From: Frigidibacter sp. ROC022
Lineage (GTDB): Bacteria > Pseudomonadota > Alphaproteobacteria > Rhodobacterales > Rhodobacteraceae
Assembly: GCF_024723735.1 (NCBI RefSeq)
Contig: NZ_JANQDU010000001.1
Location: 558,001-622,000, forward strand
Direction: 5' to 3'
DNA length: 64,000 bases
The position numbers and the translations under genes are program-made. This document shows positions 9,471 to 18,758 of the stretch, one piece after another; the stretch's first letter is position 1; every line of letters starts with the position of its first letter. Below the pieces are notes generated by a model. That model had not been told where the DNA came from, ran no database searches, and saw only the letters and a program-made list of their open reading frames with translations.

Positions 9471-9911
9471 ATGACCCGCCGTCTCATATCATCGGGCTCT
9501 CCCTTCGAGCGGGACATCGGCTATTCCCGCGCCGTGGTCAGCGACGGCTGGGTCTTCGTCGCCGGAACCACCGGGTACGACTATGCCGAGATGACCATGC
9601 CCGAGCGGGTCGAGGACCAGTGCCGCAATGCGCTGGAAACCATTCGCAAGGCTCTGGCCGAGGCCGGGGCTTCGCTCGACGATGTGGTGCGGGTGCGCTA
9701 CATCCTGCCGGACGGCGATGACTGGCCGCCCTGCTGGCCGGTGGTTTCGGCGGCATTCGCCCGGGCCCGGCCCGCGGCGACGATGATCCGGGCCGGATTG
9801 CAGACCCCCGAGATGAAGATCGAGATCGAGGTGACGGCGCGGCTGCCCCGAGCGGGCGACATGCCGCCGCACGGGCGGGGAGACGGCCCGGATGGTCCTA
9901 GACCTTCCTGA
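9471..9911 (+). CDS. RidA (YjgF/YER057c/UK114) family protein
   Basis: 146 residues. [60 protein letters not shown] and [31 protein letters not shown] follow the RidA fold from strand to strand. Classical RidA hydrolyses reactive enamine/imine intermediates from PLP enzymes, but this protein belongs to a divergent subgroup (AGTTGYD, MKIEIE.TA), so that activity is only inferred. It carries a C-terminal Gly/Pro-rich tail and overlaps nothing essential; the NDUFA12 gene follows within 50 nt. Confidence 0.85.
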   Translation: MTRRLISSGSPFERDIGYSRAVVSDGWVFVAGTTGYDYAEMTMPERVEDQCRNALETIRKALAEAGASLDDVVRVRYILPDGDDWPPCWPVVSAAFARARPAATMIRAGLQTPEMKIEIEVTARLPRAGDMPPHGRGDGPDGPRPS

Positions 9912-9960
9912 CGAATTCGCCCATATATCGCAAAGCGCACAGTCGGAAGATGGAACGGAA

Positions 9961-10344
9961 ATGGGCATTCTCACGGGCATCCTGAGGGCATTGACCTGGT
10001 GGAACGGGCAAACCCTGAACACCCAGCTGTGGAGCTGGCGCAAAGGCCAGAAGGTCGGCGAGGATGCCGAGGGCAACCGTTTCTTCCAGACCAAGGACGG
10101 CAAGCGCCGCTGGGTGCTGTATAATGGCGAGGCCGAGGCCAGCCGGATCTCTCCGGAATGGCATGGATGGCTGCACCACACTTGGGAGCAGCCGCCGACC
10201 CAGTCGCCGTTGCCGCACAAGCCCTGGGAAAAACCCCATGTCCCGAACCTGACCGGCACCGAGGCTGCCTATGTGCCGCCCGGCTCGATCCGTCGGGCGC
10301 AGCCGGTGGTGCGCCAGGATTACGAGGCCTGGACGCCCGAGTAA
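9961..10344 (+). CDS. NADH:ubiquinone oxidoreductase accessory subunit NDUFA12
   Basis: 127-residue accessory subunit of respiratory complex I, a family shared by mitochondria and alphaproteobacteria. I choose ATG 9961, preceded by GGAACGGAA, over an upstream in-frame ATG at 9892 that overlaps the RidA gene. Diagnostic segments: [64 protein letters not shown] and the C-terminal [13 protein letters not shown]. Its presence is strong support for an alphaproteobacterial source. Followed 32 nt later by the MlaD-like gene. Confidence 0.95.
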   Translation: MGILTGILRALTWWNGQTLNTQLWSWRKGQKVGEDAEGNRFFQTKDGKRRWVLYNGEAEASRISPEWHGWLHHTWEQPPTQSPLPHKPWEKPHVPNLTGTEAAYVPPGSIRRAQPVVRQDYEAWTPE

Positions 10345-10376
10345 CCGGGCAGGGCCCTGGACCGGAGAGCAGTCGC

Positions 10377-10856
10377 ATGGCAGGAACTCTGACCGAAACC
10401 GTCACTGGCGGGCTGGTGCTGATCGCAGCGGCGGGTTTCATCGTCTATGGCAGCAAGCTGTCGGGTTTTGCAGGCGGTGGCGCCAGCTATCCGCTGACCG
10501 CTTCGTTCCGCTCGGTCGAGGGCGTGACCGTCGGCACCGATGTGCGGCTGGCGGGGGTCAAGGTCGGCACCGTCACCGATCTCAAGCTGAACAACGAAAC
10601 CTTCTTTGCCGATGCCACGCTGTCGGTCGGGGCCGATGTGCAGCTGCCCGACGACACCGAGGCGCGGATCGCCTCGGAGGGCCTGCTGGGCGGCAGTTTC
10701 GTGGAACTGCTGCCGGGTGGATCGCTGACCAATTACAAACCCGGCGACGAGATCGAATTTACTCAGGGTTCGGTCAGCCTGATCGAGCTGTTGCTGAAAT
10801 ATGTCGGCGGCGGCGGATCGGGCTCTGATGCCGCCGAGCCGGAGCCTGCGGAATGA
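10377..10856 (+). CDS. mlaD: MlaD-family lipid-transport (MCE domain) protein
   Basis: 159 residues. N-terminal membrane anchor (TVTGGLVLIAAAGFIVYG) followed by a single MCE domain: YPLTASFRSVEGVTVGTDVRLAGVKVGTVTDLKL..., ending in EGLLGGSFVELLPGG and the hydrophobic helix SVSLIELLLKYV, as in MlaD, the periplasmic ring component of the Mla phospholipid transport system that keeps outer-membrane asymmetry. The other Mla genes are not adjacent. The start ATG 10377 follows the GGAGAG sequence. The stop overlaps the DUF2155 start (ATGA). Confidence 0.9.
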   Translation: MAGTLTETVTGGLVLIAAAGFIVYGSKLSGFAGGGASYPLTASFRSVEGVTVGTDVRLAGVKVGTVTDLKLNNETFFADATLSVGADVQLPDDTEARIASEGLLGGSFVELLPGGSLTNYKPGDEIEFTQGSVSLIELLLKYVGGGGSGSDAAEPEPAE

Positions 10857-11224
10857 TCCGGGCGCTTCTTCTGGCGCTGGCGGTGCTGGGCACCGGCGCG
10901 ACCACAACGCAGCAGCAGACCACCGAAGCCAGCGGCGCCGTGCTGCGGGCGCTGGACCGGATGTCGGGCGAGACCACCGATCTGGAGATCCCGAGCGGCA
11001 CCGCGCAGACCTATGGCAAGCTGGTCGTCTCGGTCGAGGATTGCCGCTTTCCCACCGGCAACCCGGCCGGCAATGCCTATGCCCATGTGACGATCACCAG
11101 CGCCAATCCCGCGGCCGGGCAGGCGCCGCTGTTCTCTGGCTGGATGGTGGCGAGTTCACCGGCGCTGAACGCGCTGGACGATCCGCGCTACGATGTCTGG
11201 GTCCTGCGCTGTATCACCTCCTGA
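10853..11224 (+). CDS. DUF2155 domain-containing secreted protein
   Basis: 123 residues with a short signal peptide (MIRALLLALAVLGTGA). The core LRALDRMSGETTDLEIPSGTAQTYGKLVVSVEDCRFPTGNPAGNAYAHVTI...[27 protein letters not shown] is the DUF2155 signature, a periplasmic protein of unknown role common in alphaproteobacteria. Two cysteines (VEDCRF, VLRC) could form a disulfide. Coupled to mlaD by ATGA overlap and convergent with aat, overlapping it by 37 nt. Confidence 0.88.
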   Translation: MIRALLLALAVLGTGATTTQQQTTEASGAVLRALDRMSGETTDLEIPSGTAQTYGKLVVSVEDCRFPTGNPAGNAYAHVTITSANPAAGQAPLFSGWMVASSPALNALDDPRYDVWVLRCITS

Positions 11225-11853
11225 GCCGGGGCCAGGGGACGATCGGCGCCAAAGCTGGCCCGGGCCGACAGCGCCTCGTGCAGGCGCCGGTGGTATTCGG
11301 AACGCGAGATTTCGACCGCTCCGAGACTGGCCAGGTGATCGGTGAGGAACTGGGTGTCGAACAGCCGGAACCCCTGCCGCGCCAGATGGTCGGTCAGATG
11401 CGCCAGCGCCAGTTTCGAGGCATCGGTGGCCCGCGAGAACATGCTTTCGCCAAAGAAGGCGGCCCCAAGGGTGACGCCGTAGACGCCGCCGATCAGCGCG
11501 GATTCGTTCCAGATTTCAATGGAATGCGCGGCGTCCTTCTGATGCAGGGCCAGGTAGAGCGCCCGGATTTCGGCGTTGATCCAGGTCTCGGGCCGGTCGG
11601 CGCAGCCGTCGAGCACGCCGGCAAAGTCCCGGTCCAGCGTCACCTGATAGCCGCCGCGCCGCATCCGCCGCGCCAGCGAGCGCGAGATGTGGAACCCGTC
11701 CAGCGGCAGCACGCCGCGCCGGCGTGGATCAACCCAGAATATCTCGTCCGCATCGCGGCCATCGGCCATCGGGAAGATGCCCATCGCATAGCCGCGCAAC
11801 AGCAGCTCGGGAGAGATCGCGTCTTGGGTCAGCCCAGGGTCTTCTCCAGCCAC
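11188..11853 (-). CDS. aat: Leucyl/phenylalanyl-tRNA-protein transferase
   Basis: 221 residues. Transfers Leu or Phe from tRNA to N-terminal Lys/Arg of proteins, making them N-degron substrates for ClpAP. Family segments: [97 protein letters not shown] and [21 protein letters not shown]. The ATG at 11853 lies inside the accC 3' end, giving a 25-nt overlap; no later start precedes the conserved region. It is the last gene of accB-accC-aat. Confidence 0.95.
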   Translation of the reverse strand: MAGEDPGLTQDAISPELLLRGYAMGIFPMADGRDADEIFWVDPRRRGVLPLDGFHISRSLARRMRRGGYQVTLDRDFAGVLDGCADRPETWINAEIRALYLALHQKDAAHSIEIWNESALIGGVYGVTLGAAFFGESMFSRATDASKLALAHLTDHLARQGFRLFDTQFLTDHLASLGAVEISRSEYHRRLHEALSARASFGADRPLAPAQEVIQRRTQTS

Positions 11854-13175
11854 TTTTCCAGCCAGTGGATGTTGTAGGTTCCCGCCTGCACGTCCGGATC
11901 GGCCAGAAGTTCGTGGAACAGCGGCACCGTTGTGTCCACGCCATCGACGATCAGCTCGCCCAGGGCCCGGTTCAGCCGCGCCAGCGCCTCGGGCCGGTCG
12001 CGGCCGTGGACGATCAGCTTGCCGATCAGGCTGTCGTAATAGGGCGGGATGACATAGCCGTCATAGAGTGCCGAATCCATCCGCACCCCCAGCCCGCCGG
12101 GGGCGTGATACTGGGTGATCCGGCCCGGGCAGGGCGAGAATGTCGGCAGTTTCTCGGCGTTGATCCGGACCTCGATCGCATGGCCGCGAATCTTCAGGTC
12201 TTCCTGGCTGAAGCCGAAGGGTTCGCCGGCGGCGACGCGGATCTGTTCGCGGACCAGATCGACATCGAAGACCGCTTCGGTCACCGGGTGTTCGACCTGC
12301 AGGCGGGTGTTCATCTCGATGAAATAGAACTCGCCGTCCTCGAAGAGGAACTCGATGGTCCCGGCGCCGGAATAGCCGAGCTTGGCAATCGCGTCGGCGC
12401 AGATCTTGCCGATCTTGGCGCGCTGTTCCTCGGAGACGGCGGGGCCGGGGGCCTCTTCCAGCACCTTCTGGTGGCGACGCTGCAGCGAGCAGTCTCGTTC
12501 TCCCAGATGGACCGCGTTGCCCTTGCCGTCACCGAACACCTGAATTTCGATATGGCGCGGCTTCTGCAGGTATTTCTCGATATAGACTTCGTCATTGCCG
12601 AAGGCGGCCTTGGATTCGGACCGGGCGGTGCGGAAGGCGACTTCCAGTTCTCCCGCGTCCTGCGCCACCTTCATGCCGCGGCCGCCGCCGCCCGCCGTGG
12701 CCTTGATGATGACCGGAAAGCCCATCGCCTCGGCGACGCTCTTTGCGGTCGCGAAGTCCGGCACCCCGCCTTCCGAGCCGGGAACCACCGGGATGCCCAG
12801 GGCCTTGGCGGTTTCCTTGGCGGTGATCTTGTCGCCCATGATGCGGATATGTTCCGCCGAGGGGCCGATGAAGGTCAGGCCGTGGTCTTCGACCGCCTGC
12901 ACGAATTGCGCGTTCTCGCTGAGAAAGCCGTAGCCGGGATGGATCGCCTCGGCGCCGGTGATCTCGCAGGCCGAGATGATCCCCGGGATCGAAAGATAGC
13001 TCTTGCCGCTGGCGGGCGGGCCGATGCAGATCGCCTCGTCGGCCATCCGGACATGCATGGCGTCGGAATCGGCGGTGGAATGCACGGCCACGGACCGAAT
13101 GCCCATCTCGCGTGCGGCACGGATCACCCGGAGGGCGATCTCGCCACGGTTGGCGATCAGGATTTTGTCGAACAT
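11829..13175 (-). CDS. accC: Acetyl-CoA carboxylase biotin carboxylase subunit
   Basis: 448 residues, full length. ATG 13175 gives the invariant start [29 protein letters not shown]-grasp features are GGGGRGMKV (glycine loop), [36 protein letters not shown] and [18 protein letters not shown] (metal Glu/Asn and bicarbonate Arg). It carboxylates biotin on AccB in the first half-reaction of malonyl-CoA synthesis. Only 10 nt separate it from accB. Confidence 0.97.
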   Translation of the reverse strand: MFDKILIANRGEIALRVIRAAREMGIRSVAVHSTADSDAMHVRMADEAICIGPPASGKSYLSIPGIISACEITGAEAIHPGYGFLSENAQFVQAVEDHGLTFIGPSAEHIRIMGDKITAKETAKALGIPVVPGSEGGVPDFATAKSVAEAMGFPVIIKATAGGGGRGMKVAQDAGELEVAFRTARSESKAAFGNDEVYIEKYLQKPRHIEIQVFGDGKGNAVHLGERDCSLQRRHQKVLEEAPGPAVSEEQRAKIGKICADAIAKLGYSGAGTIEFLFEDGEFYFIEMNTRLQVEHPVTEAVFDVDLVREQIRVAAGEPFGFSQEDLKIRGHAIEVRINAEKLPTFSPCPGRITQYHAPGGLGVRMDSALYDGYVIPPYYDSLIGKLIVHGRDRPEALARLNRALGELIVDGVDTTVPLFHELLADPDVQAGTYNIHWLEKWLEKTLG

Positions 13176-13185
13176 GGCCCCGCCC

Positions 13186-13683
13186 TCACTCGATGACGAG
13201 CAGCGGCGCACCGTATTCGACGGGCGTGGCATCCTCGACCAGAATGCGGCGGACGATCCCGGCCTTGGGCGCGGGAATCTGGTTCATCGTCTTCATCGCC
13301 TCGATGATCAGCACGGTCTGCCCTTCGGACACCGCGTCGCCGATCTTGACGAAGGGGGCGGCGCCGGGTTCGGGCGCAAGATAGCAGGTGCCGACCATGG
13401 GAGAGGTCAGGGCGCCGGGCAGATCGGCCGGGTCCGTGTTGGCCGCGGGGGCGGCCGCAGGGGCCGAGGGCGCGGCGGCGGCAGGAGCGGCGGGGGCGGG
13501 GGCCGCGTTCGGGGCGGCGACATGCTGAACCACCGCAGGCGGCTTGCGGCTGACCCGGACATTCAGCCGGTCGGCCTCGCCATATTCGCGTTTGACCTCC
13601 AGTTCGGTCAGGTCGTTTTCCCGCAACAGGGCGGCGAGCGCCTGGATAAACGCGACATCGGCTTCGTTCTTCTTCTCAGACAT
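13186..13683 (-). CDS. accB: Acetyl-CoA carboxylase biotin carboxyl carrier protein
   Basis: 165 residues from ATG 13683 ([20 protein letters not shown]). The three-part family layout is intact: an N-terminal helical segment, an Ala/Pro linker at about 60-85, and a C-terminal biotinyl domain with Lys131 in EAMKTMN as the biotin site and the thumb region EPGAAPFVK before it. It carries carboxybiotin from AccC to the AccAD transferase. Upstream frame to 13806 is open but lies in the divergent promoter region shared with preT. Confidence 0.96.
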   Translation of the reverse strand: MSEKKNEADVAFIQALAALLRENDLTELEVKREYGEADRLNVRVSRKPPAVVQHVAAPNAAPAPAAPAAAAPSAPAAAPAANTDPADLPGALTSPMVGTCYLAPEPGAAPFVKIGDAVSEGQTVLIIEAMKTMNQIPAPKAGIVRRILVEDATPVEYGAPLLVIE

Positions 13684-13825
13684 ATGGTCGGCCCGCTGAT
13701 AATTTGCCCGTTGTCTTCGCCCATCTTTCCGGGACGGTTCCTGCGGTACCGCTTGTAACGCAGCCATGCTGCTTAGGAAAGCGCCAGTTTCCGGGTCAAT
13801 CGGCACATAATGCCGGGCGGCATGA

Positions 13826-13843
13826 TTTTACCAGTTGATAAAA
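13826..13843. promoter_or_regulatory. Candidate RutR operator in front of preT
   Basis: TTTTACCAGTTGATAAAA is a near-palindrome in an AT-rich patch between accB and preT. Its 16-bp core TTTACCAGTTGATAAA agrees with the E. coli RutR consensus TTGACCAnnTGGTCAA at 11 of 14 fixed positions (my count). It lies 55 nt before the preT ATG, and a rutR gene is in the same island. A promoter could not be assigned with confidence. Confidence 0.55.
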
Positions 13844-13897
13844 TATCTGCCTGTGGCACAGTTCCATGGCCAGCCACCGAAACAACGGAGCGAGCCT

Positions 13898-15241
13898 ATG
13901 GCCAATGACATGCGGACACCGGGCATACAGCCGGGACGATTGCCGGCCGAGGCATATGCCGAAGCCTTCGGCGACCTGCACGCGCCGCTGGACGGGCACG
14001 AGGCGCGGGTGGCGGCGGATCGCTGCTACTTCTGCCACGATGCGCCCTGCATCGATGCCTGCCCGACCAGCATCGACATCCCGCTGTTCATCCGCGAGAT
14101 TTCCACCGGTCAGCCGGGGGCGGCGGCGAAGACGATCTTCAACCAGAACATCCTGGGCGGCATGTGCGCCCGGGTCTGCCCGACCGAGACGCTCTGCGAA
14201 GAGGCCTGCGTGCGCGAGGCGGCCGAGGGCAAGCCGGTCGAGATCGGGCGCCTGCAACGCTTTGCCACCGACAGCCTGATGGCCGCGGGGGGGCATCCCT
14301 TCACCCGGGCGAAGCCCACCGGCAAGACGGTCGCGGTGGTCGGGGCCGGGCCGGCGGGGCTGGCCTGTGCGCACCGGCTGGCGATGAAGGGCCATTCCGT
14401 GGTGCTCCACGATGCGCTGCCGAAGCCGGGCGGGCTGAACGAATACGGCATCGCCAGTTACAAGACTCCGCATGGATTCGCGCAAGCCGAGGTCGAGTGG
14501 CTGCTGCGGATCGGCGGGATCGAGCTTCGGACCGGTCAGGCCCTGGGTGCCGCGCTGGATCTGGAAAGCCTGCGGGCCGAGCATGACGCCGTGTTCCTGG
14601 CGATCGGACTGGCCGGGGTGAACGCGCTGCGGGTGCCGGGAGAGGACCTGCCCAACGTGCGCGATGCGGTCGATTTCATTGCCGACCTGCGCCAGGCCGA
14701 GGATCTGGCCGAACTGCCGGTGGGCCGCAATGTCGTGGTCATCGGCGGCGGGATGACGGCGGTGGATGCCGCGGTGCAATCGCGGCTGCTTGGCGCCGAG
14801 AACGTCACCATCGTCTATCGCCGTGACCGTGCCGCGATGTCGGCCTCGGCCTACGAACAGGATCTGGCCGCCTCGAAAGGCGTGCGGATCATCTTTGGCG
14901 CACAGCCGGTGGCGGTGCTGGGCGAGGGGGCGCTGCGCGAGGTCGAGTTCGAATATACCACCGTGACCGACGGCCGGCTGACCGGCACCGGTGAGACCTT
15001 CCGCCTGCCCGCCGATCAGCTGTTCAAGGCGATCGGGCAGAAGCTGGAAGGCGCGCCCGAGGGCCTGGCGCTGGACGGCGGCAAGATCGCGGTGAGCGGC
15101 GCCGGGCGGACCTCGCTGGACCGGGTCTGGGCCGGCGGCGACTGCGCCAGCGGCGGCGAGGATCTGACGGTGACGGCGGTGGCCGAAGGCCGGGATGCCG
15201 CCGAAGACATCCATCAGGCCCTGATGGCCGCAGGGTCATGA
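13898..15241 (+). CDS. preT: NAD-dependent dihydropyrimidine dehydrogenase, flavin/Fe-S subunit
   Basis: 447 residues, the GltD-like subunit that passes electrons from NADH to PreA for reduction of uracil and thymine. ATG 13898 is chosen for the family N-terminus; the frame is open upstream. Two 4Fe-4S ligand groups are Cys43/46/51/55 (CYFCHDAPCIDAC) and Cys90/94/100/104 (CARVCPTETLCEEAC). FAD motif GAGPAG is at 149-154 and a second nucleotide motif VVVIGGGMTAVDAA near 290-305. The end WAGGDCASGGEDLTVTAVAEGRDAAEDI is typical. First gene of the pyrimidine island, behind a candidate RutR site. Confidence 0.94.
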   Translation: MANDMRTPGIQPGRLPAEAYAEAFGDLHAPLDGHEARVAADRCYFCHDAPCIDACPTSIDIPLFIREISTGQPGAAAKTIFNQNILGGMCARVCPTETLCEEACVREAAEGKPVEIGRLQRFATDSLMAAGGHPFTRAKPTGKTVAVVGAGPAGLACAHRLAMKGHSVVLHDALPKPGGLNEYGIASYKTPHGFAQAEVEWLLRIGGIELRTGQALGAALDLESLRAEHDAVFLAIGLAGVNALRVPGEDLPNVRDAVDFIADLRQAEDLAELPVGRNVVVIGGGMTAVDAAVQSRLLGAENVTIVYRRDRAAMSASAYEQDLAASKGVRIIFGAQPVAVLGEGALREVEFEYTTVTDGRLTGTGETFRLPADQLFKAIGQKLEGAPEGLALDGGKIAVSGAGRTSLDRVWAGGDCASGGEDLTVTAVAEGRDAAEDIHQALMAAGS

Positions 15242-15424
15242 ACCCGGGGCGGTCGGATATCGCGGCCCCGGCAATGGCCCGCGGCATATTCCGATGCGCC
15301 GGTCTGGCGGCCGGAAAGCCGCCCCGGGACGGGGCCGGGGCGCCGTGTTTCGGTCGTGAGAAAGTTGTATCGCTATTTGATTTCGCAGACCTCCGCTGCA
15401 ATGATTGACGCAGGAGGAACTGCC

Positions 15425-16117
15425 ATGCCCCAATCCACTCACGTTACCGCCCGTCAACCCCTGGCCAACGCGCCGCCCGCCACCCGCCGCAAGCGCCGGA
15501 CGGCGCTGTTGTCCTCGGTGCTGGTCGCGCCGGCGTTGTTCGGCCTTGTGGCCTGCTCCACGACCAGCAGCGACGGCAAGAGCGACACCAAGGTCGTCAT
15601 CACCCCGTTCGGCTTCTATTCGCGGACCGAAACCAGGTCCGACGATGACGACAACAACGGCGCACAGGCGCTCGCGCAGGCGCTGGTCGTGGCCGTTGCC
15701 ATCGCCAGCAAGCTGGAAAAGGTCAACCAGACCTGTCAGTCGCTGAGCTCGGCCGAGTACCGGATCGACTGTCTGGGTGAAGGCTATACCCGGACCGCCG
15801 CGGATATTCCCGACAACGCGACCTTCGGCGATGCCCGCGAAGCGGTTGCACGGGCGGCCTCGCAACTCAGCGGTCTCGCCGCGGCGAACCGTGCCCCGGC
15901 CGCCTTGCCCGACGTCAAGGTGCCCGAGGCGAAACGCTCGGTGCGCCCGGTCTCGCCGGAGAAACTCAAGGCCGCACAGGCCGCAGCATTAGAGATCATC
16001 GAAGAGACCGAGACGGTCCTGCTGCGGTCGTCGGACATCAAGCCATCGCAGTCGGCCGCCTATGAAAAGATCGCCGCTGCGGTGAATTCGTCGAAAGTGC
16101 TGCTGCGCTCGACCTGA
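15425..16117 (+). CDS. Predicted lipoprotein of unknown function between preT and preA
   Basis: 230 residues from ATG 15425, which has a strong AGGAGG ribosome site at 8-13 nt upstream. Basic N-region RRKRRTALLS, hydrophobic stretch and lipobox LVAC predict lipidation at Cys44. The mature protein starts with a Ser/Thr/Asp-rich linker (STTSSDGKSD, SDDDDNNG), then an Ala-rich helical body with a Cys pair region (NQTCQSL, RIDCLGEG). I do not recognise the family. It sits 183 nt after preT and 30 nt before preA, splitting two subunits of one enzyme. Confidence 0.78.
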   Translation: MPQSTHVTARQPLANAPPATRRKRRTALLSSVLVAPALFGLVACSTTSSDGKSDTKVVITPFGFYSRTETRSDDDDNNGAQALAQALVVAVAIASKLEKVNQTCQSLSSAEYRIDCLGEGYTRTAADIPDNATFGDAREAVARAASQLSGLAAANRAPAALPDVKVPEAKRSVRPVSPEKLKAAQAAALEIIEETETVLLRSSDIKPSQSAAYEKIAAAVNSSKVLLRST

Positions 16118-16147
16118 GCGCGGCCTCAGTCAGGGAAAGGGACGCCG

Positions 16148-17452
16148 ATGGCCAATCTTCAGAGCGAATTCGTGGGGATCAGATCCCCCAACCCGTTCTG
16201 GCTGGCCTCGGCGCCGCCAACGGACAAGGAGTACAACGTCCGCCGCGCCTTCGAGGCCGGCTGGGGCGGTGTGGTCTGGAAGACGCTGGGCGAGGCGGGT
16301 CCTCCTGTCGTCAATGTCAACGGCCCGCGCTATGGCGCGATCTGGGGCGCCGACCGGCGGCTTCTGGGGCTGAACAACATCGAGCTGATCACCGACCGGC
16401 CGCTCGAGGTGAACCTGCGCGAGATCAAGCAGGTCAAGCGCGACTGGCCGGACCGGGCGCTGGTCGCCTCGATCATGGTGCCCTGCGAGGAAGCCGCATG
16501 GAAGGCGATCCTGCCGCTGGTCGAGGACACCGGCGCCGACGGGATCGAGCTGAACTTCGGCTGTCCGCACGGGATGAGCGAACGCGGCATGGGGGCCGCG
16601 GTCGGCCAGGTGCCGGAATATATCGAGATGGTGACTCGCTGGTGCAAGCAGTACACCCGGATGCCGGTGATCGTGAAGCTGACGCCGAACATCGCCGATA
16701 TCCGCAAGCCGGCCCGCGCGGCCAAGGCCGGCGGCGCCGATGCGGTGTCGCTGATCAACACGATCAACTCGATCACCGGGGTCGATCTCGACACGATGTC
16801 GCCGCTGCCCTCGATCGACGGCAAGGGCAGCCACGGCGGCTATTGCGGCCCGGCGGTGAAGCCGATCGCGCTGAACATGGTGGCCGAGATCGCCCGCGAC
16901 CCGGAGACCGCCGATCTGCCGATCAGCGGCATCGGCGGCATCACCACCTGGCGCGACGCGGCCGAGTTCCTGGCACTGGGCGCCGGCAATGTGCAGGTCT
17001 GCACCGCGGCGATGACCTATGGCTTCAAGGTCGTGCAGGAGATGATCTCGGGCCTGGCGGAATGGATGGACGAGAAGGGCCATGCCTCGGTCGCGGCGGT
17101 CTCGGGACGGGCGGTGGGCAATGTCACCGACTGGCAGTATCTGAACCTGAACTACATCACCAAGGCCCGGATCGACCAGGAGTCCTGCATCAAGTGCGGG
17201 CGCTGTTTTGCAGCCTGCGAGGATACCAGCCATCAGGCGATCGCGATGCTGCCGGGCCGGGTGTTCGAGGTGCAGGACGACGAATGCGTCGCCTGCAATC
17301 TCTGCGTGGATGTCTGCCCGGTCGAGAATTGCATCACCATGGAAGAACTGGCGCCGGGCAGTGTCGATGCGCGGACCGGCAAGGTGGTGAGCAGGGACTA
17401 CGCCAACTGGACGACGCATCCGAACAACCCGACGGTGAAGGCCGCCGAATAG
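16148..17452 (+). CDS. preA: NAD-dependent dihydropyrimidine dehydrogenase, catalytic subunit
   Basis: 434 residues, the FMN-binding TIM barrel that reduces uracil/thymine to the 5,6-dihydro form, with PreT as electron donor. Opening segment SEFVGIRSPNPFWLASAPPTDKEYNVRRAFEAGWGGVVWKT matches the DPD barrel; ELNFGCPHGMSERGMGAAVGQ contains the active-site loop Cys; LINTINSITGVDLDT and GIGGITTWRDAAEF bind FMN. The C-terminus has two 4Fe-4S motifs, CIKCGRCFAAC from about residue 347 and CVACNLCVDVCPVENC from about 380. Start ATG 16148 follows GGGAAAGGGACG. Confidence 0.95.
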   Translation: MANLQSEFVGIRSPNPFWLASAPPTDKEYNVRRAFEAGWGGVVWKTLGEAGPPVVNVNGPRYGAIWGADRRLLGLNNIELITDRPLEVNLREIKQVKRDWPDRALVASIMVPCEEAAWKAILPLVEDTGADGIELNFGCPHGMSERGMGAAVGQVPEYIEMVTRWCKQYTRMPVIVKLTPNIADIRKPARAAKAGGADAVSLINTINSITGVDLDTMSPLPSIDGKGSHGGYCGPAVKPIALNMVAEIARDPETADLPISGIGGITTWRDAAEFLALGAGNVQVCTAAMTYGFKVVQEMISGLAEWMDEKGHASVAAVSGRAVGNVTDWQYLNLNYITKARIDQESCIKCGRCFAACEDTSHQAIAMLPGRVFEVQDDECVACNLCVDVCPVENCITMEELAPGSVDARTGKVVSRDYANWTTHPNNPTVKAAE

Positions 17453-17480
17453 AGGCAACGGGCGGGACCGCCCCGGAGGA

Positions 17481-17912
17481 TCACGGCGCGCCGTCGCCCG
17501 GGTCGGCGGGTCCGGTGTCATCCGCCGCCCGATCCGGCACCGCCGCCGGGGGGCCGTCCGGCATGGTCGGCGCCGCCATCCGGGCCATTTCGGCCTGTGC
17601 CCGCGAAGCGTTCATCCGGGCCAGGACGGCGTCCAGATCCCGCTCGGCATCCAGCACATTGGCATCGAAGGCGGGGCTCGGCCCGGTCAGCGCATAGGGA
17701 TCGGCCAGCGCCGGCACCGGCCGTTCCGCGGTGGTGTCGAGAGGATCGGGGGTTCCCGTGCCGGCCGGACCGGGAGGACCGGGGGCATTCCCGCGGGGCG
17801 CCGCCGCACCTGCCCGGGACCCGTCCCTGTCGGACGCGGTCGGGTGCGACTCGGCAACCGCCACCGGCGGCACGTGATGATTGAGCGCAATTGATCCGGC
17901 AAATGCCAGCAT
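17481..17912 (-). CDS. Pro/Ala-rich hypothetical protein with N-terminal hydrophobic segment
   Basis: 143 residues from ATG 17912, chosen because AGGAG lies 8 nt before it; an upstream ATG at 17969 would add 19 basic residues. The first 10 residues (MLAFAGSIAL) are hydrophobic, and the rest is low-complexity Pro/Ala/Gly/Asp sequence with one predicted helix (NVLDAERDLDAVLARMNASRAQAEMARMA). No family recognised. It is transcribed against the island genes around it. The GC-rich low-complexity composition leaves some doubt that it is a gene. Confidence 0.45.
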   Translation of the reverse strand: MLAFAGSIALNHHVPPVAVAESHPTASDRDGSRAGAAAPRGNAPGPPGPAGTGTPDPLDTTAERPVPALADPYALTGPSPAFDANVLDAERDLDAVLARMNASRAQAEMARMAAPTMPDGPPAAVPDRAADDTGPADPGDGAP

Positions 17913-18051
17913 ACCTATGGCTCCTCGATCGGAACCCCCGACCCGGCGCCGACTCTGCGGCAGAGGCATGAACGACCGGTTAACTGCCGACAGGAGCCGC
18001 GCGGTTCGGTTAACGAAACGCTGAAACTTCGGGCAACCGGCCCCCGGATGC

Positions 18052-18705
18052 CTAGGCCGGGGTCAGGGCGCGACGATAGAGCGTTTCGAGGAACTGTGCC
18101 GCCTGGGTGAAATGCTCGTCCCGTTTCGGTTGCAGAAGGGCGCGGACCTGCACATCGAAATCGGCATAATGCTGGGTCGTCGCCCAGATCGAGAAGATCA
18201 GGTGGCGCGGGTCGGTCGGGGCCAGCCGGCCCTGGGCCATCCAGTCCGCGATCACCGCCGCCTTCTCGTCGACGAGGGCGCGCAGGGGGCCCTCGATCTC
18301 GGGCATCATATGCGGCGCACCATGCAGGATCTCGCCGGCGAACAGCCGGCTTTCGCGCGGCATGACCCGCGCCATTTCCAGCTTTTTCAATGCGTAGGTG
18401 ACGATTTCCTCGACCGGTTCCCCATCGGCATCCATCGCCCGGAGCGGCGCCAGCCAGAGATCCAGCAGCCCGTCGAGCAGGGCGCCGTGCACCGCCTCCT
18501 TCGAGGCGAAGTAGTACAGCAGATTGGGCTTCGACAGCCCGGCCTTCTCGGCGATCCGGTCCAGCGTCGTGCCGCGGAAGCCAGCCTCGGCGAAGGCGTC
18601 GAGCGCGGCCTCGAGGATCGCCTGACGGTTCTTGCGCTGGATGCGGGTCTGGCGTGGTTTCTTCGGCTCGGCCGAGTCTTCGTCCCGCATCAGGTCTTCT
18701 GGCAC
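18052..18705 (-). CDS. rutR: Pyrimidine-sensing TetR-family repressor RutR
   Basis: 217 residues. I favour GTG 18705, which has GGGAGG 7 nt upstream; ATG 18690 is the alternative. The HTH (GFRGTTLDRIAEKAGLSKPNLLYYFASKEAVHGALL) and the ligand domain (LWLAPLRAMD, LEMARVMPRESRLFAGEILHGAP, LRALVDEKAAVIADWMAQGRLAPTDPRHLIFSIWATTQHYADFDVQV) follow E. coli RutR closely, including the family-typical HLIFxIWAxTQHYADF block. RutR binds DNA in the absence of uracil/thymine. It is divergent from the aminotransferase gene across a canonical RutR-type site and is embedded in the pyrimidine island, which supports the assignment. Confidence 0.9.
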   Translation of the reverse strand: MPEDLMRDEDSAEPKKPRQTRIQRKNRQAILEAALDAFAEAGFRGTTLDRIAEKAGLSKPNLLYYFASKEAVHGALLDGLLDLWLAPLRAMDADGEPVEEIVTYALKKLEMARVMPRESRLFAGEILHGAPHMMPEIEGPLRALVDEKAAVIADWMAQGRLAPTDPRHLIFSIWATTQHYADFDVQVRALLQPKRDEHFTQAAQFLETLYRRALTPA

Positions 18706-18758
18706 CCGTTCACCTCCCGTCGTCCCTTGACTGATCGTTATAGGGTGGTAGCGTCCTC

